Source of the DNA: Neobacillus driksii
GTDB taxonomy: Bacteria > Bacillota > Bacilli > Bacillales > Cytobacillaceae
NCBI RefSeq assembly: GCF_013409995.1
Contig: NZ_JACCBX010000012.1
Span: 81,549 to 145,548 of the forward strand
Direction: 5' to 3'
Length of the DNA: 64,000 nt
Shown here: positions 8,692-16,588 of the stretch, one piece after another
How positions within the stretch are numbered: position 1 is the stretch's first letter
Layout of the letters: the number at the start of each line of letters is the position of its first letter
Position numbers and translations under genes: made by a program
The notes under the pieces: generated by a model
Seen by the model: the letters and a program-made list of their open reading frames with translations, nothing else
What the model was told of the DNA's origin: nothing
Database searches by the model: none

Positions 8692-9954
8692 ATGAATAAG
8701 GATAAAACAAAGATTGTGCAGTGGATACAGGATCATGAGGAAGAACTGGTTTCTTTTTTGAAAACATTAGTGCAAACGGCTTCGGATAATCCCGCTGGTG
8801 ATTGTTTACCGATAGCCGGAGTTTTAAAGAAACAACTTACAGAGCTTGGGTTTGAAAATGTGTCGCTCCTCGAAGTAGACGAAGATAGTGTAAAAACAAA
8901 TGGGATGATTAGTATGGCTAACGTCCTCGCACCTACAGTGTTTGGAGAAGGGACAAATGTTGTATTAAACGCTCACGGAGATGTGGTCCCTCCTGGTTTA
9001 GGTTGGAGTGTCGACCCATATGGAGGAGAAATAGTCGATGGAAAAATGTATGGGCGGGGAGTGGCAGTATCAAAGTCTGATATTGCTGCTTATACCTATG
9101 CGGTGCTTGCATTAAAACAGGTTAGTGCCCAGCTTTTTGGAAGGGTGGACCTTGCCTTCACGTTTGATGAAGAAACAGGAGGAGAAATAGGTCCCAAGCG
9201 GCTAATTGATCAAGGCTATATCAAGCCCGATCAAGCGATTGTGGCAGGGTTTACCTATTCAGCTGTAAATGCTCATAATGGGTGCTTGCATTTTGAAATC
9301 AAAACAACAGGAAAGTCAGCGCATGCGGCTCTTCCGCATACAGGAATTGACGCGATCGAGGCGACGACTAAAATCTTACAGGTTTTATATGATTATCGTA
9401 AAACACTGGCTAATAAGAAATCATCAATCCCAGGAATTGATTTTCCAACCTTGAATGTAGGACTCATTTCAGGCGGCATTAATACCAACGTGGTGCCAGA
9501 TGAGTGCACGATAAGAGTGGATCGCCGATTAATCCCTGAAGAGGACTTTGTAGAAGCAGAATCTGAGTTTAGAGAACTCGTACATCAAGCCGTATCTGAT
9601 ATTCCTGGTATAAAAGCTGAAATTAGAAAGATCCTCCATGCGAAAAGCTTCGGACCAGTTCCTGAGAATACACCATTGGTTCAAGCATTGGCTGCAAACT
9701 GGCAAATGATATTGAAAGAGGAGAGTGAATTACCTGTTCACGGAGTGCCACTTTATACAGATGCCCGCCACTTCTTTGCTGCAGGAATTCCTACGATAAT
9801 GTTTGGGGTCGGGCCAAAAGTGTTAGAAGAGGCGAATGGACACCGGGCAGATGAGAATATTCGACTTTCTGATTTACAGGCTGCCACCAAGATTATCGCT
9901 TGTACCCTTTATGATTTATTAGCAGGAGGAAACCATGAAATTAACACAGCGTGA
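8692..9954 (+). CDS. M20 family amidohydrolase/deacylase, ArgE/DapE-like
   Basis: A 420-residue dinuclear metallohydrolase. Metal and catalytic motifs: NAHGDVVPPG (H95, D97), YGRGVAVSKSD, FDEETGGEIGP, and the late GVGPKVLEEANGHRADE. Known relatives deacylate amino-acid derivatives (ArgE, DapE), but the operon position after allantoate amidohydrolase and overlapping the urease remnant suggests a ureido substrate such as ureidoglycolate or N-carbamoyl compounds; that is inference. GAGGAGTGA precedes the ATG at 8692; an upstream GTG at 8683 lies inside the ribosome site. The 3' end overlaps the ureA start by 20 bp. Confidence 0.8.
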   Translation: MNKDKTKIVQWIQDHEEELVSFLKTLVQTASDNPAGDCLPIAGVLKKQLTELGFENVSLLEVDEDSVKTNGMISMANVLAPTVFGEGTNVVLNAHGDVVPPGLGWSVDPYGGEIVDGKMYGRGVAVSKSDIAAYTYAVLALKQVSAQLFGRVDLAFTFDEETGGEIGPKRLIDQGYIKPDQAIVAGFTYSAVNAHNGCLHFEIKTTGKSAHAALPHTGIDAIEATTKILQVLYDYRKTLANKKSSIPGIDFPTLNVGLISGGINTNVVPDECTIRVDRRLIPEEDFVEAESEFRELVHQAVSDIPGIKAEIRKILHAKSFGPVPENTPLVQALAANWQMILKEESELPVHGVPLYTDARHFFAAGIPTIMFGVGPKVLEEANGHRADENIRLSDLQAATKIIACTLYDLLAGGNHEINTA

Positions 9955-10235
9955 GCAGGAAAAATTAATGATCGTCGTCGCTGACGACTTAGCGAAGCGT
10001 AGAAAAGACCGCGGATTGAAATTAAATTATCCTGAAGCGATTGCCCTCATTACCTATGAAATTATGGAGGGGCTAGAGATGGTAAAACCGTGGCGCAGTT
10101 GATGAGCGAATGGACAACGATACTATCCACCGAGGACGTGATGGAAGGAATACCGGAAATGATTCGGGATATACAGGTAGAAGCCACATTCCCGGATGGA
10201 ACTTGCTCATAACTGTTCACGAACCGATCCGGTAG
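9935..10235 (+). pseudogene. ureA: ureA, urease gamma subunit, two frameshifts
   Basis: The frame opens with AGGAGGAAACC-ATG and reads MKLTQREQEKLMIVVADDLA, a clear urease gamma N terminus. After LITYEIMEG (about 10072) one base is missing. The next frame restores ARDGKTVAQLM and, after a variable stretch, EDVMEGIPEMIRDIQVEATFPDG. A second one-base loss near 10201-10204 shifts again to LLITVHEPIR and a TAG stop at 10233-10235. All three pieces together give a full-length (about 100 aa) gamma subunit, so this is a recently broken gene or contains sequencing indels. It starts inside the M20 gene. Confidence 0.88.
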
Positions 10236-10267
10236 ATGCTAGTTTAATAGAAAAGGCGGAGAATAGA

Positions 10268-10597
10268 ATGATTCCTGAAGAATATGTACTAAAACAAGAT
10301 CCAATTGCCTGTAATCAGGGAAGACCCGCTTCTAAGGTGAGGGTATTAAATATAGGGGACCGTCCTGTACAAGTAGGGTCCCATTTTCATTTCTTTGAAG
10401 TGAATGGATCTCTGCAATTTGAACGCAAGGAAGCATATGGAAAACATTTAAATATTCCAGCGGGCACTGCTGTCCGATTTGAACCGGGCGCTGCAAAAGA
10501 GGTAGAACTGGTCCCTTTTGCAGGAAAGCGGGAGGTTTATGGCCTAAATAATAAAACAGATGGCCCGTTAGACCAAGGAAAGGGGAACCCTGCATGA
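10268..10597 (+). CDS. ureB: Urease beta subunit (open, probably orphaned)
   Basis: An intact 109-residue urease beta subunit: starts MIPEEYVLKQDPIACNQG and contains RPVQVGSHFHFFEVN, the AYGKHLNIPAGTAVRFEPG core and VYGLNNK. It lies 32 nt after the ureA remnant and its stop overlaps the ureC start (ATGA). Without intact UreA, UreC and the nickel-insertion proteins it cannot make active urease, so it is likely non-functional despite its open frame. Confidence 0.88.
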   Translation: MIPEEYVLKQDPIACNQGRPASKVRVLNIGDRPVQVGSHFHFFEVNGSLQFERKEAYGKHLNIPAGTAVRFEPGAAKEVELVPFAGKREVYGLNNKTDGPLDQGKGNPA

Positions 10598-10812
10598 GTT
10601 TTCGAATGTCAAGAAGGCAATACGCCGACATGTTTGGTCCCACTGCAGGTGATGCCATTCGACTAGCAGATACCGATTTATTTATTGAAATTGAAAAGGA
10701 TTTTATGGTTTATGTTTACGAAAATATTAAGGGGTTGGGCAGTAAAATTGTTTGGATGTGTAAAGAGCCAACGTTTGGAGTTGGCCCTTTTGCTTTAAAA
10801 TGTATGTGCTAA
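10594..10812 (+). pseudogene. ureC: ureC, urease alpha subunit, truncated remnant
   Basis: Starts MSFRMSRRQYADMFGPTAGD and continues with AIRLADTDLFIEIEKDF, an unmistakable urease alpha N terminus. After about 40 residues similarity fades (a weak echo of the GGGK-I-R-DGM segment) and the frame closes at 10812. Urease alpha is normally about 570 residues, so over 90 percent, including all nickel ligands, is gone. The azoreductase terminator and stop codon sit inside the tail. No ureEFGD genes are present downstream. Confidence 0.9.
10765..10796. terminator. Likely bidirectional terminator
   Basis: GCCAAC (10767-10772) pairs with GTTGGC (10780-10785), followed on the plus strand by CCTTTTGCTTTT and on the minus strand by a short TCTTT. 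It separates the urease remnant from the convergent azoreductase gene. Confidence 0.5.
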
Positions 10813-11430
10813 ATCTTTAGCACGCGCGATGGCGTTTTCTTTGATTTCTTGTGCTTTGTCAGGCATTGCGTTATGCCCCTCAACAAATAAACCTTCAAAA
10901 GATGGGACTCCATAGAATTGCATCATAATATCTAGGTAGCGGTGACCCATTTCCATTGCTGCTGCTGGTCCCTCGGAATAGACACCTCCGCGTGCCTGAA
11001 TATGCAAAGCCTTTTTGTCGGTTAACAATCCAATTGGACCTTTTTCCGTGTATCTAAATGTTTTTCCTGCAACAGATACCGCATCTAAATAAGCTTTCAT
11101 AACAGGCGGGAAGGAGAAATTCCATAGCGGTGTGACAAAGACATATTTATCAGCAGAAATAAATTGCTCACAAATCTCAGAAAGTCTGCCAACCTTTGTT
11201 TTTTCTTCCGTTGACAGCTGTTCAAATTCCGTACCAGAACGAAGTTTCCCCCACCCGCTAAAGACATCAACATCAATTTGAGGAACATCTACTTTGTAAA
11301 GATCTACATTAATAATTTCATGATCAGCATTTACTTCTTTGTAAGTATCAATAAATGCTTTTCCTACTGCCATACTATAAGACTGAGTATCATCATGAGG
11401 ATGAGCTGTTATATACAATACTTTTGTCAT
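10795..11430 (-). CDS. azoR: FMN-dependent NADH-azoreductase
   Basis: A 211-residue flavodoxin-fold quinone/azo reductase of the AzoR family, using NADH and FMN to reduce quinones or azo compounds in the cytoplasm. Seen: N-terminal MTKVLYITAHPHDDTQSYS phosphate-binding loop, PLWNFSFPPVMKAYLDAV, and ALHIQARGGVYSEGP near the flavin. I chose the ATG at 11428-11430, which gives the 211 residues of B. subtilis AzoR1/R2, with AAAGGA upstream; an in-frame 16-residue extension is unsupported. Convergent with the urease remnant. Confidence 0.92.
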   Translation of the reverse strand: MTKVLYITAHPHDDTQSYSMAVGKAFIDTYKEVNADHEIINVDLYKVDVPQIDVDVFSGWGKLRSGTEFEQLSTEEKTKVGRLSEICEQFISADKYVFVTPLWNFSFPPVMKAYLDAVSVAGKTFRYTEKGPIGLLTDKKALHIQARGGVYSEGPAAAMEMGHRYLDIMMQFYGVPSFEGLFVEGHNAMPDKAQEIKENAIARAKDLAHTF

Positions 11431-11575
11431 TTTCGTATCAATCCTTTCTGTATCTAGCATACATTCTAGTTTGTGCAATGAATGTTTATATATGCAGATA
11501 CAAAAACAGATCTAGACCAATAATAAAAGGAATTTGCGATTTGCAAACTCCTTTTATTTTTTAGTTATTATTTTC

Positions 11576-11710
11576 GCTAAAGTAAGGGTTTCCACTAATA
11601 TTTGCACGCATTTCATCCGTTAATGTAAACGGCTCATTTACTGCAGAATTAGAAGCGGAACTTTCATTGTTTTGAATACTTCCATCATAATGAATTGGGT
11701 TATTTGTCAT
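11576..11710 (-). CDS. Small uncharacterised protein, 44 aa
   Basis: ATG at 11708-11710 is preceded by GGAGGTGAATTTACCC, and the frame ends in TAG. The peptide starts MTNNPIHYDGS, is rich in asparagine and serine, and ends GNPYF. It is hydrophilic with no membrane segment. It resembles the many small sporulation-linked proteins of bacilli in composition only; I do not recognise a family. Confidence 0.55.
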
Positions 11711-11917
11711 GGGTAAATTCACCTCCATTAATATAGTCTATACATAAATACTACTATTTATTTATGGTTATTAATAGGTAATTTTTAATATTCCGAATGT
11801 TATTTTTACTAGTAATTTTTTACTATATAAATGCTAGTATCGGGATCTATTGTTTTTCCTTATTTAACCTTTCTCTGTGATTTATGATAAAATTTTTAAA
11901 AAAGGAGTCGGCTGAAT

Positions 11918-12853
11918 ATGAAATTAATCGACCTGCATTGTGACGCATTGCTTAAACTTTCAGAAGGAAAAGGCTCGCTGCGTTTTGCAGATGCGAAAGA
12001 ATTACAGACGAATAAAAAAAGATTACATAAAGGGCAGGTCAAGGTTCAATGCTTTGCTATTTTCATTGAGCCGGATATTCCATCAGACCAGAAATTTCAA
12101 GTGGCACTTACACAAGTTGATTATTTTTATAAAGAAGTATTAGGGAAAAATCCTGACATGGTCCATATTAAAGAGTGGTCTGATTTTGAAAAAATCAATA
12201 TTGGTCAAATTGGCGCCATGCTGACACTTGAGGGGGTTGACGCCATCGGCAACGATTTAACCAGGCTTCATATCCTTTATCAGTTGGGTGTTCGTTCGGT
12301 TGGTTTGACATGGAATCATGCAAATTTAGCAGCAGATGGTGCTGGAGAACCGCGTGGTGGCGGCCTTACGCTTTTTGGAAAAGAAATTGTTCAGTTCAAT
12401 AATGATCATCAGATTTTGACTGACTTATCTCATCTTAGTGATAAGGGGATTTGGGAGGTTATCGAATTAGCAAAGTATCCAATTGCGAGTCACTCCAATT
12501 CGCGAACTCTTTGCAATCACCTTCGTAATTTAACGGATGAACAGGCAAAAGCGATGTTTAAAAGAAACGCAATGATCCATGTTGTTTATTATCCTCCATT
12601 TGTAAAAGAAACAGGAGAAGTAACGATTTCTGATTTAATAAGGCATATCGACCATTTCTGCTCATTAGGTGGTGTGAGTCATATTGGATTAGGGTCGGAT
12701 TTTGATGGGATTAGGGCATTTATAACTGATTTAGAGGACGCCTCAAAAACGCAAAATCTTATTAATCAATTATTGAAGCATTTTAAAGAAGATGAAGTGC
12801 GAGGATTTGCTTACCAAAACTTCCTTAACCATCGACCAGGAGTGTTAGGATGA
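11918..12853 (+). CDS. Membrane dipeptidase family (renal dipeptidase, M19)
   Basis: A 311-residue zinc dipeptidase of family M19. Metal-binding features: DLHCDA at residues 5-10 (HxD), the bridging glutamate in MLTLEGVDAIG, DLSHLSDKG, the SHSNSR histidine, and GSDFDGI near the C terminus. Family members cleave dipeptides, including those with a D-residue. AAAAGGAG precedes the ATG. Its stop overlaps the next start (ATGA), tying it to the P1 peptidase, so a joint role in D-amino-acid or peptidoglycan-peptide salvage is plausible but inferred. Confidence 0.9.
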   Translation: MKLIDLHCDALLKLSEGKGSLRFADAKELQTNKKRLHKGQVKVQCFAIFIEPDIPSDQKFQVALTQVDYFYKEVLGKNPDMVHIKEWSDFEKINIGQIGAMLTLEGVDAIGNDLTRLHILYQLGVRSVGLTWNHANLAADGAGEPRGGGLTLFGKEIVQFNNDHQILTDLSHLSDKGIWEVIELAKYPIASHSNSRTLCNHLRNLTDEQAKAMFKRNAMIHVVYYPPFVKETGEVTISDLIRHIDHFCSLGGVSHIGLGSDFDGIRAFITDLEDASKTQNLINQLLKHFKEDEVRGFAYQNFLNHRPGVLG

Positions 12854-13878
12854 AGGTTAGACAGACAGGAATAAAGGTTGGTATACTGCCAACTGGACGG
12901 AAGAATTGCATAACAGATGTTGAGGGTGTAATGGTAGGTCATGTCACGCTTGATTATCCTCTTGATGCAGACGGAAAAGAATTTGCCTGTACAGGTGTTA
13001 CAGCGGTGCTGCCTCATCGTGGAAATGTTTTTAGACAAAAAGTGACAGCTGGAAGTTATGTCATAAATGGATTTGGAAAAACGACCGGGCTTGTTCAAGT
13101 GAATGAATTAGGACAGCTTGAATCTCCGATTATGTTAACCAATACATTTGCAGTACCAGCTGTTACCCAAGGTACGTTAGAATATATGCTGGCTGAGAAT
13201 CCTGAAATAGGTGAAACAACGGGTACGATTAACATTGTAGTTGGAGAGTGTAATGATAGTTATTTGAATTCAATACGGAATTTTTCTGTTAAACCTGAGC
13301 ATGCTTTAGAAGCAATTAGGAATGCTACCGACCAGCAGGCAGAAGAAGGGGCGGTTGGAGCTGGAAAAGGGATGATCTGCTTTGGATACAAAGGCGGAAT
13401 TGGTTCATCCTCTCGCACGGTTGGTGAGTATACAATCGGGTGCCTAGTCCTAACCAACTTTGGTAAAAAGGAAGAGCACCAGAAGTTTCGCTATTCAAAA
13501 GTGGAGGGGCTTTCGGATCCTGCAGATGGCTCTATCATTATTGTCCTTGCAACAAATGCCCCGTTAAGCGACAGGCAGCTGCTGCGTATTTCAAAGCGCT
13601 GCGGTATAGGATTAGGCAGAACAGGCAGTCATTTTAGCCACGGCAGCGGTGATATCATCATTGCCTTTTCAACTTCACACAAATCAGAACACTTTACGGA
13701 TGAACTAACAGAACAGAGGCTCCAATTACGTGAAGATCATCCCGTGATGAATCAATTATTTACAGGAGCTGCAGAAGCAGCCGAGGAAGCCATCTTAAAC
13801 TCACTGTCGCAAGCAGTCACAACAAAAGGAAGAGCGGGCAGAGTAGTTAATAAAATCACTTTTACGGACGAGGATTGA
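12850..13878 (+). CDS. P1/S58 family peptidase (DmpA-like aminopeptidase)
   Basis: A 342-residue autoprocessing Ntn-type peptidase of the DmpA/L-aminopeptidase-D-esterase family. The self-cleavage site with the nucleophilic serine is visible in YKGGIGSSSR, and GECNDSYLNS and TGSHFSHGSGDI blocks are typical. The precursor would split into alpha and beta chains. It overlaps the dipeptidase stop by four bases, so both should be translated together. Confidence 0.9.
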   Translation: MKVRQTGIKVGILPTGRKNCITDVEGVMVGHVTLDYPLDADGKEFACTGVTAVLPHRGNVFRQKVTAGSYVINGFGKTTGLVQVNELGQLESPIMLTNTFAVPAVTQGTLEYMLAENPEIGETTGTINIVVGECNDSYLNSIRNFSVKPEHALEAIRNATDQQAEEGAVGAGKGMICFGYKGGIGSSSRTVGEYTIGCLVLTNFGKKEEHQKFRYSKVEGLSDPADGSIIIVLATNAPLSDRQLLRISKRCGIGLGRTGSHFSHGSGDIIIAFSTSHKSEHFTDELTEQRLQLREDHPVMNQLFTGAAEAAEEAILNSLSQAVTTKGRAGRVVNKITFTDED

Positions 13879-13883
13879 ACAAT

Positions 13884-14114
13884 ATGTATCTAACCATTAA
13901 AGAAACAGCAGAATATTTAGCAATGCCAGAATCAAAAATAGAAGAACTAATCAAACAAAAAAAAATCCGCGCCATCCATGACGGAGAAGGGTGGATCATC
14001 AACAAAGAACAATTCAACACCCACCTAAAACAAATCGAAAAATACAAACACCTAATAGAAGAAATCCTAAACGAACCCATCCCCGAAGACCTCGACATCA
14101 AAGACGAGGATTAA
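13884..14114 (+). CDS. Excisionase-type helix-turn-helix protein
   Basis: A 76-residue protein with the MYLTIKETAEYLAMPESKIEELIKQKKIRA pattern of MerR/excisionase-like winged helix domains (residues 1-40), then a charged helical tail. The ATG at 13884 has GAGG about 10 nt upstream; a TTG at 13875 overlapping the previous stop is the alternative. No recombinase is nearby, so it more likely acts as a small regulator, perhaps of the two peptidase genes it follows, than as a phage excisionase. Confidence 0.7.
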   Translation: MYLTIKETAEYLAMPESKIEELIKQKKIRAIHDGEGWIINKEQFNTHLKQIEKYKHLIEEILNEPIPEDLDIKDED

Positions 14115-14132
14115 ATAATATGGTACCTAATA

Positions 14133-14189
14133 TGGTGCCTGTCACCGTCCGCAATGTTGGTGCCTGTCACCATCCGTGGACAGTGTCCA
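14133..14189. repeat. Short direct repeats plus palindrome
   Basis: TGGTGCCTGTCACCGTCCG (14133-14151) recurs as TGGTGCCTGTCACCATCCG (14158-14176), followed directly by the palindrome TGGACAGTGTCCA (14177-14189). GGTG-N5-CACC inside each unit is itself an inverted repeat. I know similar GGTGCCTGTCACC elements as dispersed intergenic repeats in Bacillaceae; here they lie between the HTH gene and the DUF488 gene. Confidence 0.75.
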
Positions 14190-14238
14190 CTTGGTATGGA
14201 CGCTATCCTCAAAATCCAGACAAGGAGGGTTTTTTTTA

Positions 14239-14604
14239 TTGGGTGATTTTTATTTAAAAAGGATTTATGAACCGTATGATGAGTCTGATGGTTTTCGGAT
14301 TTTAGTGGACCGAGTCTGGCCGCGTGGGATTTCGAAGGAGGCAGCCAAGTTGACGGCTTGGCAGAAGGATGTTGCTCCGAGTCCTGATCTTCGTAAGTGG
14401 TTTTGTCACAAGCCTGAGTTGTTTGAGGAGTTTCGCACTAAGTACATAGAGGAATTACGTACTGATGAACAGAAAAAGAGTATTATAAATGACCTCATTT
14501 CAATGAGGTCAAAAGGGAAGGTTACACTCCTTTATGGAGCAAAGGATTCTGTATATAATCATGCGATTGTGCTGCAAGAAGAGTTAAACAGAATCACCTT
14601 ATAA
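14239..14604 (+). CDS. DUF488 family protein (YeaO-like)
   Basis: A 121-residue cytoplasmic protein with the DUF488 signature RIYEPYDESDGFRILVDRVWPRG near the N terminus, LRKWFCHKP in the middle and VTLLYGAKD near the end. The function of the family is not established. I chose the TTG at 14239 because AAGGAGGG lies exactly 9 nt upstream; a longer frame would run through the repeat element. A strong terminator follows. Confidence 0.85.
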   Translation: MGDFYLKRIYEPYDESDGFRILVDRVWPRGISKEAAKLTAWQKDVAPSPDLRKWFCHKPELFEEFRTKYIEELRTDEQKKSIINDLISMRSKGKVTLLYGAKDSVYNHAIVLQEELNRITL

Positions 14605-14620
14605 TAACAAATTTAGAAGA

Positions 14621-14651
14621 GGAGCTCCTTCATAAAAGGGCTCCACTTTTT
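14621..14651 (+). terminator. Intrinsic terminator after the DUF488 gene
   Basis: GGAGC-T-CCTT (14621-14630) pairs with AAGG-GCTCC (14636-14644), followed by ACTTTTT. Confidence 0.75.
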
Positions 14652-14673
14652 ATGCACGTATATCTTTCTTCTT

Positions 14674-14709
14674 AGAGGATTAATACCTAAAAGAGGATTA
14701 TTACCTAAA
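14674..14709. repeat. Two 18-bp direct repeats upstream of the cupin gene
   Basis: AGAGGATTAATACCTAAA and AGAGGATTATTACCTAAA are directly adjacent with one mismatch, about 50 bp before the cupin start. They could be paired operator half-sites; no regulator is identified. Confidence 0.6.
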
Positions 14710-14759
14710 AGTCTTGAATATGTAAGATATATAAATAGTTTTTGGGGGTACATAGTATT

Positions 14760-15137
14760 ATGAAATTTTTCACTTTTAATAAAGAAAGTGGTAAGAATAT
14801 TTCAAAGTTTAATTCTGATTTTATTATGTCTAGAATCGTTCAAACAAATAGTGCTGCTTCTATAGGCTGTATGCATTTAGGAGAAAATGGCTTGATAGGT
14901 TATCACCAAGCTGTTGGACCTCAACTATTATTAATCATAAGTGGAGAAGGTTTGGTTAGTATTGATCGCGAAGAATATTTTAAGGTACAGCCCGGAGTCG
15001 CTGTATTTTGGGAAAAAGATGAGTGGCATGAAACGAAGACAGCAAATGGCCTTACTGCTATTGTCATTGAAAGTGGAGAACTTGATCCCTCATCCTTTAT
15101 GCCAAACATCACTCCGAATTCAAAAGGAGAAAGATAA
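14760..15137 (+). CDS. Cupin-domain protein
   Basis: A 125-residue single cupin. The barrel is visible from GYHQAVGPQLLLIISGEGLVSI through VQPGVAVFWEKDEWHETKT, the second cupin motif with its H-E pair. The first motif is weak in metal-binding histidines, so it may bind a small ligand rather than act as a dioxygenase. A GGGGGT ribosome site precedes the ATG at 14760. It is followed after two bases by the DJ-1 family frame; the pair looks co-transcribed. Confidence 0.75.
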   Translation: MKFFTFNKESGKNISKFNSDFIMSRIVQTNSAASIGCMHLGENGLIGYHQAVGPQLLLIISGEGLVSIDREEYFKVQPGVAVFWEKDEWHETKTANGLTAIVIESGELDPSSFMPNITPNSKGER

Positions 15138-15139
15138 AA

Positions 15140-15704
15140 ATGAAACAAGCACTTTTATTAACTTATGATACTTTTGCTGATTTTGAAGTCATGATTTTGT
15201 TAACCTGTATAAATTCAAAGTATCAGATAAATTCTTTTACTGTTGAAAATGAGATTAGACCTATTCAGTCTTGTGCTGGATTTCAGGTCACTCCCCATTT
15301 ATCAATAGATCATGTGAATAGAAGATTTTGATGTATTAATCATACCTGGTGGTAACCCCGCCCCTCTTCTAGATAACGAGGAACTAAAGAAAATAGTACA
15401 GCATTTCTATAGGGAAAAGAAACAAATTGCTGCAATTTGTGGAGGTCCTGCTATTTTAGGTGCAGCAGGTATACTAGAAGAAGTAAAGTATACAGCTTCG
15501 TTAGATATTGACGATCCTTTATACAGTCATGTATTAGTTCCAAAAAATCAGTTAAATGAACATCTTGTTATTGACAAAAATGTCATTACATCCACGGGTT
15601 CTAACTATCTAAATTTTGCAGAGGCCGTTCTTAGAAATACAGGTGTTTTTACAAATGATTTGAAAGACCCCCTTGCATATTTTCGGGTCCCTTCAATGAA
15701 TTGA
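15140..15704 (+). pseudogene. DJ-1/PfpI family gene with one frameshift
   Basis: Codons 1 to about 60 read MKQALLLTYDTFADFEVMIL and on to SIDHVN, then stop at 15331. A one-base shift around 15318-15325 restores EDFDVLIIPGGNPAPLLDN, then IAAICGGPAILGAAG with the nucleophilic cysteine elbow, then VITSTGSNYLNFAEAVLR to a TGA at 15702-15704. The joined product (about 187 aa) is a full DJ-1/PfpI protein. The reading-frame break is real in this sequence; whether biological or a sequencing indel cannot be told. RBS AGGAGA precedes the ATG. Confidence 0.85.
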
Positions 15705-15768
15705 AAAAAAATGAATATCATATGGAGTTAATTCTTATTGATACTACATGAGTGAAGGTGCCACTGGG

Positions 15769-15804
15769 AAAACTCCTAAATAAGTCAATACAACTGGGAG
15801 TTTT
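15769..15804 (+). promoter_or_regulatory. Hairpin overlapping the esterase ribosome site
   Basis: AAAACTCC (15769-15776) is perfectly complementary to GGAGTTTT (15797-15804), separated by 20 nt. The right arm contains the GGGAG ribosome site of the next gene, 3 nt before its ATG. It could hide the ribosome site or act as a terminator for upstream transcription. Confidence 0.45.
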
Positions 15805-15807
15805 ATT

Positions 15808-16530
15808 ATGAAAAATTATATCATTTTATTCTGTATTATTTTGGCCCTGTTTGGTACTTATACCGGTATCCGTGGTTCTTCAGCCAGTACAAAAGTGATT
15901 AACCTCGTAGCCCTCGGCGATTCCATCACACATGGAGTAGGGGACCCTGCAAAAAAGGGATATATAGAAGGCGTTAAAGTAAAATTAGAAAAAAAATATA
16001 AGACTCCTGTCAAAGTGAGCAACTTTGCCATACCCAGGTACCCTTCCGAAAAAATTCTTGAACAACTTCAGGATAAAAAGGTCACCGTACAACTAAAGAA
16101 GGCAGATTATATCATTCTGTATATTGGAACAAATGATTTTAGAAAGAGTGCCAATTATCAATTTAACCCACTTGATGTAAAACAAATAAATAGGGGTAAG
16201 GTTACATACACCACGAACCTTTATAAAATCCTTGAAAACATAAAAAAGGATAATTCTGTCGCCCCTATCTTTGTATTAGGGTTATATCAACCCTATGTGG
16301 AATACTCGAATCAGAAAGAAATTCTAAACACGATAAAACATTGGAACGAGGAAGTCGCTAAAGTGGCTGGTAATTTTGATCGAACCTATTTTGTTCCCAC
16401 GCTTGATCTATTTCAAAACAAACCAAAAAGCCTCTATTTCAGTGATGCCTTACATCCGAATCCAGCAGGATATCGATTAATCGCGGATCGATTATCTGAA
16501 AAAATATTGAAGGAACCTAGTTTTAAATAA
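15808..16530 (+). CDS. SGNH/GDSL-type lipase or esterase, exported
   Basis: A 240-residue hydrolase with an N-terminal signal or anchor (about residues 1-25, IILFCIILALFGTYTG). Catalytic blocks of the SGNH family: GDSITHG with the nucleophilic serine (about 37-43), IGTNDF, and the terminal DALHPNPAGY with the Asp-His pair. Likely an extracellular or membrane-attached esterase; substrate unknown. Confidence 0.88.
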   Translation: MKNYIILFCIILALFGTYTGIRGSSASTKVINLVALGDSITHGVGDPAKKGYIEGVKVKLEKKYKTPVKVSNFAIPRYPSEKILEQLQDKKVTVQLKKADYIILYIGTNDFRKSANYQFNPLDVKQINRGKVTYTTNLYKILENIKKDNSVAPIFVLGLYQPYVEYSNQKEILNTIKHWNEEVAKVAGNFDRTYFVPTLDLFQNKPKSLYFSDALHPNPAGYRLIADRLSEKILKEPSFK

Positions 16531-16588
16531 ACAACGAATAAGAAACCATAGTGAATAGGATATACACAAAGGAGAAGAAGTATTAATT

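Noticed and set aside
10332..10658. Minus-strand 108-codon frame over ureB/ureC
   Set aside because: Overlaps clear urease beta homology on the other strand and has no ribosome site.
13884..14114. Phage excisionase and integrated element
   Set aside because: No integrase, attachment-site duplication or phage genes nearby; it follows metabolic peptidase genes directly.
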